A stretch of 16,975 bases of DNA from GCA-002790615 sp964438025 (GTDB taxonomy: Bacteria; Patescibacteriota; Minisyncoccia; Moranbacterales; UBA2206). Of the stretch, positions 1-6,116 are shown one piece after another; position 1 is the stretch's first letter; each line of letters begins with the position of its first letter. The translations under genes were made by a program, and so were the position numbers. The notes beneath the pieces are model-generated. The model saw nothing but the letters and a program-made list of their open reading frames with translations. It was not told where the DNA came from and ran no database searches. The DNA lies in the NCBI GenBank assembly GCA_964438025.1, contig CAYTIK010000021.1, positions 1 through 16,975 on the forward strand. The letters run 5' to 3'.

Positions 1-103
1 GAATACCTCGGTTTTTGACCTTGCCTTCTAGGCGCGAGGCCCGGTGCAAGTTGCCTTTGCCGATAATGCGCGGATCTGGCTTGAGGATGTTTTTTTCCAG
101 CAT
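1..103 (-). CDS. N-terminal fragment of an unrecognised protein
   Basis: A minus-strand frame opens with ATG at 103-101 and stays open to the window edge, giving 34 residues that begin MLEKNILKPDPRIIGKG. The fragment is basic and polar, with no signal peptide or membrane segment, and I do not recognise the family. The start is supported by an extended -10 promoter at 152-160 and the absence of a better upstream start. There is no clear SD; a GC-rich hairpin at 112-127 sits in the leader. Most of the gene lies outside the window, so no function is proposed. Confidence 0.5.
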   Translation of the reverse strand, partial: MLEKNILKPDPRIIGKGNLHRASRLEGKVKNRGI

Positions 104-111
104 ATTTTTTG

Positions 112-127
112 TCCCGCCAGGGCGGGA
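112..127. repeat. GC-rich inverted repeat in leader
   Basis: Arms TCCCGCC (112-118) and GGCGGGA (121-127) are perfectly complementary around a 2-base loop. It lies between the extended -10 element at 152-160 and the ATG at 103. It could be a leader hairpin, or one of the short GGCGGG-type palindromes that are dispersed in some Parcubacteria genomes. Its role is unknown. Confidence 0.5.
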
Positions 128-151
128 TAAATTTTTATTTAGCCTGAATAA

Positions 152-160
152 ATTATAGCA
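152..160 (-). promoter_or_regulatory. Extended -10 promoter for the partial gene at 1-103
   Basis: On the minus strand the sequence reads TGCTATAAT, a full TGn extended -10 followed by a consensus -10. The -35 position is only a T-rich run. The predicted start near 145 would give a leader of about 42 nt containing the 112-127 hairpin. Confidence 0.5.
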
Positions 161-170
161 AAAACAAGGC

Positions 171-212
171 AAAATAAAAAATGCCAGCCATGGAATATTG
201 CCTATGGCTGGC
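171..212 (-). terminator. Rho-independent terminator of the 96-aa gene
   Basis: Arms GCCAGCCAT (212-204 on the minus strand) and ATGGCTGGC (191-183) form a 9-bp perfect stem with a 12-nt loop. On the minus strand a T-rich tail (ATTTTTTATTTTG) follows. It begins about 20 bases after the stop codon at 233-235, as expected for the end of that transcript. Confidence 0.8.
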
Positions 213-232
213 GAGAGCTGGCGCTGGGAATG

Positions 233-523
233 TTATATATCCCAACTTACTTCTTTGGATTCATCTCTTGCGGAAGGAAGCGGGATGGCGGACGCTTTGC
301 CATTTTCACTGGCAAGATATTCAAGGAGAGCTAGCGCGCCTTTTGAATCGAGGTGGAGGGAAATATTGCCGGAAAAGCCGACTTTCAGATGAAAAGGTAT
401 TTCCAGGAATTCTCTGGCCGGTTTTTCCGCCATCTGTCTTGCGAGATCCCGAAGCGCATCCAAAGAAATGCTTCTTGCAATCACAGTAAAAAAACAACAG
501 TTACTACATTCTCCTTTTAACAT
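233..523 (-). CDS. Small orphan protein, 96 aa
   Basis: Unrecognised. The gene is well supported by context: AGGAGG sits 8 bases before the ATG at 523, a plausible promoter lies at 573-601, and a strong terminator follows the TAA. The N-terminus carries a cysteine cluster (C6, C9, C10), which could bind metal or be redox active. The rest is a mix of helix-forming segments (residues 19-40, 62-74) and a likely beta section (45-58), with no membrane segment or signal peptide. It appears monocistronic. An antisense frame over 181-489 lacks an SD and was not chosen. Function unknown. Confidence 0.75.
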   Translation of the reverse strand: MLKGECSNCCFFTVIARSISLDALRDLARQMAEKPAREFLEIPFHLKVGFSGNISLHLDSKGALALLEYLASENGKASAIPLPSARDESKEVSWDI

Positions 524-572
524 AAGAACAATCCTCCTTTTTTTATTTTTTTGGCACTTTCCGTGTCCGTAT

Positions 573-601
573 AATCTAGCTTAAACGGGGGAAATTGTAA
601 A
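573..601 (-). promoter_or_regulatory. Sigma-70-like promoter for the 96-aa gene
   Basis: Minus strand: TTTACA (601-596), 17-base spacer, TAGATT (578-573). Five of six -35 bases and four of six -10 bases match consensus. Transcription would begin near 566, giving a leader of about 43 nt that ends in the AGGAGG ribosome binding site. Confidence 0.45.
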
Positions 602-842
602 GGGCTGATGCAATAATATAGAATAAGCATTAAAAAATAGAGATTCAAATCTCTACTCTATAGTATAAAAGTTGACCACTCGGGTCTAGAACTTTATTTA
701 ATCAAGCCATTGAAGGCTTTCTTGACTACTTTTGAGTATAAGCGCCGGAGGCCTCTAGGTCAAGGTAGAATTCGGAAAAATGAGATAAATAAGACACGAA
801 ACGGCCTATGTCTCGTTTTGAGGAATAAGACAATAGGATGCC
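602..842. other. Non-coding stretch with small inverted repeats
   Basis: I see no convincing gene here. An 8-bp inverted repeat with a 2-base centre (TAGAGATT / AATCTCTA) lies at 638-655. A weaker bulged stem (CCTATGTCT with AGACAATAGG) lies around 808-840, close to the end of the primase-helicase gene. A 66-codon plus-strand frame starting at 710 has no SD and overlaps the helicase gene, so it is not called. Confidence 0.4.
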
Positions 843-2189
843 TCATTTGCGGTCTTCTTCAGTTAATTTTAAACCAAAATTCTTCTGATAATATTTTAAG
901 CGCTTTTTAAACAATCTTTCCAGATATTCAACTTTGTTGTCTCTATAATCATAAATCTTGTTGCTATTTTGTCCGCCTCGCTGGATTCTGCCGATATACT
1001 GCGTTAACTTTCCCTGAAAAGCAAACGGGAACACTAAAAACAAACAATCTAAATTTGGAAAGTCGGTTCCTTCACCAATTAATTGTCCGGTAGCCAGAAG
1101 TATTTGAAAATTACCATCATAAATTTGCTGAATTTTTTCTTTACGCTGCTTGACAGTTAAATCGCCAGTGAGCTGAATAATTTCGTAATCTTTTTTAAGA
1201 TAATGACCTAAAACATCCACATGTTCTTTGCGCTCGGTCAGCACAAGACATTTCAATCCCTTATCCACTTCTTTTTTGGTATCTTCAAAAATACCTTTGT
1301 TTCTCTCCGAATCAAACGAGATGATTTTGTAGAGAGTTTGGAAATTATCCACTTTCACTTTGAAAGGAATTCCCAAGTTTGTTTCTCGAATAATTACTTC
1401 GGTTTTTGATTTTTCATTTTTTGGTTGATTGTAATTTGTGTCGATCATATGCAAAATCTCGCCGAGGTAAATATAGATAAGTTTTTCATCGTTGTTTTTG
1501 CGTTCAGGCGTGGCTGTAAATCCGTAAAGATAATACGGATTAAGTTTCGCAATAATATTTCTAAACATTTTAGCCGGCATATGATGACATTCGTCCACAA
1601 TCACTAGCCCAAACTTGTCAGTTAGTTCATTTAAGTTTTCCAACCGAGTCAGCGTTTGGACCATAGCAACCGTAACTTTATTGCCAATTTTCTTTTTCGC
1701 GGAAACAAATTGGCCGATGTCCTTTTTGGGAATATTCAAAAATCCCTCAATTCTTTCCACCCATTGATTAAATATCTGCTTTTTATGGACAAGAATAAGC
1801 GTCGGCTGCTTTAGTCTGTCGATAATGTCTATGCCCATAATGGTCTTTCCTGATCCGGGCGGAGCTACTAACAATCCATTTTCCGAAGATATCATTTGTT
1901 CCACCGCCTCTTTTTGATGTTCAAAAAGCGTATGGTTTGTTTCAAATTTTACATTTTTCAATTTTTTTCTTTCGTCAACTATTTCAAAAGCTATGTCTTG
2001 CTCGCTTAAAAAATTCTTGAGTTTTTGGAGGAAACCTCGGGGAATGGCAATTTTATCATTAACGTCTTCAATCAACTTAAAATACTTCTCCACTTTATAA
2101 ACATTTATGCCCATTTTCTTTCTAATGGTGTATTCCAAATTGAAAAAATTAAGTTCATCCCGTAAGAAATTGACAACTGCTCTGGGCAA
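843..2189 (-). CDS. Superfamily 2 helicase half of a frameshifted primase-helicase
   Basis: This frame encodes a complete SF2 helicase core: EHQKEAV (Q-motif region), Walker A APPGSGKT (residues 109-116), DECHH (199-203), TATP (225-228), ATGQLIGEGTDFP (366-378) and QYIGRIQR (397-404). Such helicases use ATP to translocate on or remodel DNA or RNA. It opens at a TTG inside an obviously coding stretch; the frame continues upstream without a stop to about 2302 (readable as LYSQFNGKIRPI...). The next ATG is at residue 26, and neither start has an SD. It therefore looks like the C-terminal half of one protein whose N-terminal half is the primase frame at 2264-3004. If rejoined, the product would be about 720 aa, matching the AEP primase plus helicase architecture of TOTE conflict systems. 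It could be produced by frameshifting, or may not be made. Confidence 0.8.
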   Translation of the reverse strand: MPRAVVNFLRDELNFFNLEYTIRKKMGINVYKVEKYFKLIEDVNDKIAIPRGFLQKLKNFLSEQDIAFEIVDERKKLKNVKFETNHTLFEHQKEAVEQMISSENGLLVAPPGSGKTIMGIDIIDRLKQPTLILVHKKQIFNQWVERIEGFLNIPKKDIGQFVSAKKKIGNKVTVAMVQTLTRLENLNELTDKFGLVIVDECHHMPAKMFRNIIAKLNPYYLYGFTATPERKNNDEKLIYIYLGEILHMIDTNYNQPKNEKSKTEVIIRETNLGIPFKVKVDNFQTLYKIISFDSERNKGIFEDTKKEVDKGLKCLVLTERKEHVDVLGHYLKKDYEIIQLTGDLTVKQRKEKIQQIYDGNFQILLATGQLIGEGTDFPNLDCLFLVFPFAFQGKLTQYIGRIQRGGQNSNKIYDYRDNKVEYLERLFKKRLKYYQKNFGLKLTEEDRK

Positions 2190-2263
2190 CTTATTTTTAT
2201 CGATAAAGAGTTGCTCGCGAATGGTTATGGTTAAACTTTTTTGGTTTGATTTTTTAATAGGTC

Positions 2264-3004
2264 TTATCTTGCCATTAAACTGGCTATAGAGATCGTCCAG
2301 TATTTTTTCGGAAACCTTTCAACTTCTTGTGAAAAATTCCACTGATCAGCATACGGTTCAAAATTATTTTCCCAATCCAAAAATACAGTGTTATCGGATT
2401 TTTTGGATTCACCTTGCAGAGGCAACGCAATCAAGTTGCCAAAACCTTCACCGCTTAGAGTATCTTGATTGGGAAATAATCTGTCAAAAGCATCCTCTTT
2501 GGAAAATTGATCAATTATCTTTGTTTCTCGGAGAATATTGAGACCAATATTTCTGCTTTTGTAAGCCGGATAATTCTTTTCAAAGAAAATCCAAACATGT
2601 CCGCCGTTGCCTGAGCGAGAACGCTCTAAATATGCCGAAAAATTGTATTCCATACATTTTTTAAGATAGCTTACGGCCTGATTTTTCCACTCTTGGCCGT
2701 CAAAATCAGCGGCTAGAAAATATGAAGAGTTGTCCTCTAGAAGCGGATAAATTCCGTAAATGCGGTAACCAATCAGATGCTGCTCAATATATTGATCGTT
2801 GAGTTTAGCATATTCCTTATGAACGCAATCTTTGCATTTCTTTCGCAGAAGTTTATTACACAAACCTTGTTTCCATTCGTTAAGGCAGGCTGGCATATAT
2901 CCACTGGCGGATTTGTCCTGCTTTTCCCAGCGCATGGAAAAAATATCTTCTCGACCCTTGAAAAGGTTTCTAAAGATTCGAATTTTTTGATCCGGAGTAA
3001 GCAT
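2264..3004 (-). CDS. Archaeo-eukaryotic primase (TOTE-type) half of a primase-helicase
   Basis: This 246-aa frame shows primase (AEP) features: a cysteine-rich knuckle (C40, C49, C57, C60), the metal-binding D-x-D (FLAADFDG, D100 and D102), the histidine motif SGNGGHVW (131-138) and GEGFGNLIALPLQ (185-197). This set is characteristic of the primase domain of TOTE conflict systems, which is normally fused to an SF2 helicase in one chain. Here the frame ends early: after FPKK (231-234) it runs into an unrelated tail and stop, while the family-like continuation (KILDDLYSQF) is in the -1 frame. The shift coincides with an A6 run. The ATG lies 9 bases after the stop of the PIF1-like gene, with no SD between, so translation is probably coupled to it. 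Primase or nucleotidyltransferase activity is inferred from the family. Confidence 0.8.
   Translation of the reverse strand: MLTPDQKIRIFRNLFKGREDIFSMRWEKQDKSASGYMPACLNEWKQGLCNKLLRKKCKDCVHKEYAKLNDQYIEQHLIGYRIYGIYPLLEDNSSYFLAADFDGQEWKNQAVSYLKKCMEYNFSAYLERSRSGNGGHVWIFFEKNYPAYKSRNIGLNILRETKIIDQFSKEDAFDRLFPNQDTLSGEGFGNLIALPLQGESKKSDNTVFLDWENNFEPYADQWNFSQEVERFPKKYWTISIASLMAR
2303..2308 (-). other. A6 frameshift site in primase-helicase gene
   Basis: On the minus strand the junction reads CCG AAA AAA TAC in the primase frame. A -1 slip, or one extra A, converts it to AAA AAA ATA CTG GAC and joins the frame that runs uninterrupted into the helicase. The possibilities are a real inactivating deletion, a sequencing or assembly error in a homopolymer, or slippage by RNA polymerase or ribosome that makes both a short primase and a full fusion. 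Confidence 0.75.
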
Positions 3005-3013
3005 AAAATTATT

Positions 3014-4576
3014 TCACAAGGGTTGCGCGTCCTTAATGACGCCGATTTTTTTCAATCGCGAACATATTGCCCCTTCCTTTCTCTCAAATATTTTGGCTAA
3101 TTTGTAAATGGGCATCTTTCTGTTAAAAAACTTTTTAAGAAGATGATCTTCCTCATCCGTCCAAGGCATATAAGCTTTGGCGAATTTTTTTCGAATTTCA
3201 TCCACGCAATATACTCCCGTATCTTTCGAGAGGTTTCGCTTCGGCTGACTTTGATTTTCATTTTTTTCTCCAGCAAATATTAGCCGTTTTATGTTTTTAT
3301 CCGAATCGCTCATTTGGCTAATTTCTTGCAAGGTATTTTCTGAAAGTTTAATAAACTCCAGATCTTTTTCATATGCGTCCGCGTGGACTTGAAATGCCAT
3401 TTCATTTATACCAAGAACGCTGAGTCCTGAAAGCGTCCTAACGCGCGATAATGCCACATATCCCATGCCATATTCAAAAGATTTGCCCAAATCAATTTCG
3501 GCCGCATCCAGACTCATCCCTTGGCTTTTGTGGACAGTAATGGCCCAAGCGAGCCGCAAGGGAATCTGCTTGATGCTGGCGATAACTTCATCGTCTTCTT
3601 CCATAGCCCAAGTGGAAGGTTCGGCAGTTATGATCTGGCCTTTGGTCGTCTTGACAATCGGCATCTGCGTTTCTTTTTCAAAACCGATTATTTGTCCCAT
3701 TGTGCCGTTCACATAACCTTCCTCGAAATTATTTTTCACAAATATTACCCGCGCGCCTTTTTTAAGCAGCAGTCTCTCGGGAGCAAGACAGCTTTTCCGC
3801 AAAAAATCCACCAGGTTTCTTTTTCCGAATGTCCGCATATTGTAGGCAAAAGCTTTTTCGGGAATTTTTTTCAATTCCTGTTCGTTTAGATAGTCCGCGT
3901 CAACATTGTGCGTAAATAACTTAGCTGGACACAGGCTTTTCGGAAATGTTTTATTCCGGCAAGAATCCACGATTTCTCTGGTTTTGCTGTTCACTGAATT
4001 TTGACGGATATCCTTAAGCACTTGCGTAAGCGCGTTATCTTTTTGGCGGTGCTGTTCATCAAGATAGCAAACTTTGATATCCATTTCGTTCCACGCTTCC
4101 GAAGCGTACGCGAAAAATGTTAACGCGCGGCCTTCTCTTCGCACCGGCGGCAATTGAAAAAAATCTCCGCAGAAAATTGTTTGAATTCCGCCAAATGGAA
4201 GCTGGCTTTCCCTGATGCATTTGCATATCTCATTCACCATATTTAATTGGCCGGCATGAAGCATGGATATTTCATCAATGACGAGGATTTTGGTTTTGAG
4301 GATGCGGTTTTTAAGCTGCCTTTTGCGGGAGATCCTTTTTAAACTTTTTTCATCCAGCGAGTCTCTTATTCCCAATCCCGACCAGGAATGAATTGTTTTG
4401 CCGTTCAAATGAGTGGCGGCAATGCCGGTTGAGGCCGTTACCGCTACGGCAATACTTTTGCCTTTCAGATATTTAATGTATTGGTTTAATAAAAAAGTCT
4501 TCCCGCTTCCCGCCGGTCCCGTGAGAAAAACATTGTATCCCATTTTGAGAATTTCTAACGCTGTTTTTTGGTTCAT
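3014..4576 (-). CDS. PIF1-like SF1B DNA helicase with Myb-like C-terminal domain
   Basis: A 5'-to-3' SF1B DNA helicase of the PIF1/RecD2 type, by family. Visible motifs: Walker A GPAGSGKT (20-27), VTASTGIAA (motif Ia, 46-54), DEIS (101-104), GDFFQLPPV (137-145), VHKSQG (348-353) and ALSRVR (375-380). The C-terminus (from W472, PWTDEEDHLLKKFF) resembles a Myb/SANT or HTH DNA-binding domain ending near residue 512, an arrangement I associate with CPR bacterial homologues. The ATG at 4576 starts just before Walker A, as usual for the family; an AAAGGA element is rather far upstream (about 15 nt). The gene lies 59 bases after the Fic gene and 9 bases before the primase gene, suggesting one operon. 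PIF1 helicases unwind D-loops, G-quadruplexes and RNA-DNA hybrids; which applies here cannot be read from sequence. Confidence 0.9.
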   Translation of the reverse strand: MNQKTALEILKMGYNVFLTGPAGSGKTFLLNQYIKYLKGKSIAVAVTASTGIAATHLNGKTIHSWSGLGIRDSLDEKSLKRISRKRQLKNRILKTKILVIDEISMLHAGQLNMVNEICKCIRESQLPFGGIQTIFCGDFFQLPPVRREGRALTFFAYASEAWNEMDIKVCYLDEQHRQKDNALTQVLKDIRQNSVNSKTREIVDSCRNKTFPKSLCPAKLFTHNVDADYLNEQELKKIPEKAFAYNMRTFGKRNLVDFLRKSCLAPERLLLKKGARVIFVKNNFEEGYVNGTMGQIIGFEKETQMPIVKTTKGQIITAEPSTWAMEEDDEVIASIKQIPLRLAWAITVHKSQGMSLDAAEIDLGKSFEYGMGYVALSRVRTLSGLSVLGINEMAFQVHADAYEKDLEFIKLSENTLQEISQMSDSDKNIKRLIFAGEKNENQSQPKRNLSKDTGVYCVDEIRKKFAKAYMPWTDEEDHLLKKFFNRKMPIYKLAKIFERKEGAICSRLKKIGVIKDAQPL

Positions 4577-4635
4577 AAGAAAAGCTATTTTCCTTTAGCG
4601 GAAAATGTCTAAACCGCTGTAATTTTTTGTATTAT

Positions 4636-5763
4636 TTATTTTTTGAACAAATTTAAATATTCTTCCAGCGAATACAATCGATTCCGGGAGAACCCCGTTA
4701 GTTCTCTTAATAGTCCTAGTTTTTCCAGCGACATCAAGAGACTATTGGCGGTATTAAAAGTGACATTGAACTCTTTCATGATTGTTTTTGATCCGACAAT
4801 CGGCTGGGAAAACAAAAACAAAAGTACCTCACCCGAAATTTTCGCGCGCCGGCCAAGTGTCAATATTTTTTTATCATATCTTTGTCTTAAATCGATTATT
4901 TTTTGAAAAGTGTCTTTACCGCTTTTGGCTGTTTCAATTATGCCGCTCAAAAAAAACTTTATCCACTGCTCCAAATCACTTGAGGATCTGGCTATGGTTA
5001 ATGAATCATAATAAGCGCCTTTATTCTTTTCGAAAAAAGCCGAGAGATATAGAGTGGGACTGCTTAAAATTTTTCTTTCAATCAACTGCAAAGAAATCGT
5101 CAATCTGCCAATTCTTCCATTGCCATCCAAAAATGGATGGATTGTTTCAAATTGATAATGGCAAATGGCAATTTTAATGAGGAGCGGGATACTAAGATTT
5201 TTATTGTGCCAAAATTTTTCCCAGTCAGCTAAAAGCTCCGGCAGCTCATCTTTGTTTGGCGGAACAAAAAAGGCATCAGAAAGATTTGAGCCGCCGATCC
5301 AATTTTGGCTGTTCCTGATTTCACCGGGATTTTTGTGTTTTCCGCGCACGCCCGAAAGCAAAGTTTTGTGAGTTTCTCTAATGAGCCGCATAGTAAGCGG
5401 TAATGTGCGCAATTCATGAATGGCAAAATTCATGGCTTTTATATAATTTTGCACCTCCTGCCAATCATCGCGTTTTTCCGGGTCAACTTCTTCTTTAGGC
5501 AAGATGGCTTCATCCACACCAGTTTTCGTCCCTTCAATACGGCTAGAAATAGTCGCTTCTTTGAGGGCGTGCATTTTAATGAAAAAGTCTACATCCGGAA
5601 CTAGAGTAGAATAAGCGTTCAGTTCGCCCAAATATCTCATTGCCTCTTCCAAAAGGAGGCTGATTTTCTTATCTTGAAAATCAAACTCATGATTTAGTGA
5701 GTTCGGACTGAAACTTTTATACTGATACTGCTGCTTGTATTTACCGGCGATAAATTTGTTCAT
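4636..5763 (-). CDS. Fic/DOC-family protein, class II autoinhibited, with winged HTH
   Basis: A 375-aa Fic protein, a family that usually transfers AMP from ATP to a hydroxyl side chain of a target protein. The catalytic loop HPFLDGNGRIGR (209-220) is complete. Upstream, SSRIEG (73-78) fits the inhibitory motif [S/T]xxxE[G/N], whose glutamate blocks ATP in class II enzymes, so the enzyme should be held inactive until regulated. The C-terminal part (about 310-365) looks like a winged helix-turn-helix. I chose ATG 5763 over the upstream in-frame TTG at 5793, because the TTG lies in the operator and overlaps the -10 box. There is no SD, and the leader is about 23 nt. Two palindromes over the promoter suggest autoregulation by its own HTH. 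It is the first gene ahead of the PIF1 and primase-helicase genes. Confidence 0.92.
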   Translation of the reverse strand: MNKFIAGKYKQQYQYKSFSPNSLNHEFDFQDKKISLLLEEAMRYLGELNAYSTLVPDVDFFIKMHALKEATISSRIEGTKTGVDEAILPKEEVDPEKRDDWQEVQNYIKAMNFAIHELRTLPLTMRLIRETHKTLLSGVRGKHKNPGEIRNSQNWIGGSNLSDAFFVPPNKDELPELLADWEKFWHNKNLSIPLLIKIAICHYQFETIHPFLDGNGRIGRLTISLQLIERKILSSPTLYLSAFFEKNKGAYYDSLTIARSSSDLEQWIKFFLSGIIETAKSGKDTFQKIIDLRQRYDKKILTLGRRAKISGEVLLFLFSQPIVGSKTIMKEFNVTFNTANSLLMSLEKLGLLRELTGFSRNRLYSLEEYLNLFKK

Positions 5764-5767
5764 ATTT

Positions 5768-5793
5768 TTGAGATATAAATTAGTATATCTCAA
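5768..5793. promoter_or_regulatory. Operator-like palindrome 1 at Fic transcription start
   Basis: Perfect inverted repeat: TTGAGATATA, 6-base centre, TATATCTCAA. It covers the predicted start of transcription (about 5786) and ends 4 bases before the Fic ATG. The same half-site and spacing recur in the palindrome at 5804-5837. Confidence 0.75.
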
Positions 5794-5821
5794 TTATAGC
5801 CATCTTCTTGAGATATGTCAA
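5793..5821 (-). promoter_or_regulatory. Consensus sigma-70 promoter of the Fic gene
   Basis: Minus strand: TTGACA (5821-5816), 17-base spacer, TATAAT (5798-5793): twelve of twelve consensus bases with optimal spacing. The -35 box overlaps palindrome 2, and the -10 box touches palindrome 1. A promoter this strong beneath two matching operators fits a tightly repressed gene. Confidence 0.85.
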
Positions 5822-5837
5822 ATCATATCTCAAGAAG
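5804..5837. promoter_or_regulatory. Operator-like palindrome 2 over Fic -35 box
   Basis: Perfect 14-bp arms (CTTCTTGAGATATG / CATATCTCAAGAAG) with a 6-base centre containing part of the -35 element. Its inner 26 bases repeat the TTGAGATAT-N8-ATATCTCAA pattern of palindrome 1. Binding here would occlude RNA polymerase. Confidence 0.8.
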
Positions 5838-5897
5838 CGAGAAATAGTAATTCCAGGCAAAATTTCAAAATATATGGTATATTATAAAGAGCAATAA

Positions 5898-6101
5898 ATT
5901 AAAAAGTTATGCAGATGTTTTTATTGCGACCGTATTATATCGGAGAATGATAGAATATCAATTAGTTCTATAACTCATGCGGGATTGAAAGATAATATTT
6001 CGAAGAGATACAAAGAGAAAATGATTCTGATTACTAATAGTCCGGACTATGAAATAGATCTTATGCATTTACATTGTTATAATAAAATTGATAAGGAATA
6101 G
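5898..6101 (+). pseudogene. Zinc-finger-like open frame without a good start
   Basis: An open frame of 67 codons runs from just after TAA (5895-5897) to TAG (6099-6101). It looks protein-like: CRCFYCDRIISEND early, with a CxxC pair, and DLMHLHCYNK near the end, suggesting a treble-clef or zinc-ribbon site. There is no ATG until the middle (EKMILIT); the codons just after the stop offer only ATT, and a TTG occurs around residue 31. In the same frame immediately upstream, ATG GTA TAT TAT AAA GAG CAA precedes that TAA. It may be a remnant broken by a nonsense mutation or small frameshift, or a non-AUG-started small protein. It is codirectional with the downstream helicase gene, whose extended -10 promoter lies inside its 3' end. 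Confidence 0.35.
6075..6083 (+). promoter_or_regulatory. Extended -10 promoter for the helicase-protease pair
   Basis: The plus strand reads TGTTATAAT, an extended -10 with consensus -10. The -35 hexamer at 17 bases (TAGATC) is weak, which extended -10 promoters tolerate. Initiation near 6090 would give a leader of about 27 nt before the ATG at 6117. Confidence 0.5.
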
Positions 6102-6116
6102 ATTGGAAAAAATTTT

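Noticed and set aside
181..489. 102-codon plus-strand frame
   Set aside because: It has no SD and lies antisense to the 96-aa gene, which has AGGAGG, a promoter and a terminator.
710..910. 66-codon plus-strand frame in the spacer after the helicase
   Set aside because: No SD, odd composition, and overlap with the 3' end of the helicase gene on the other strand.
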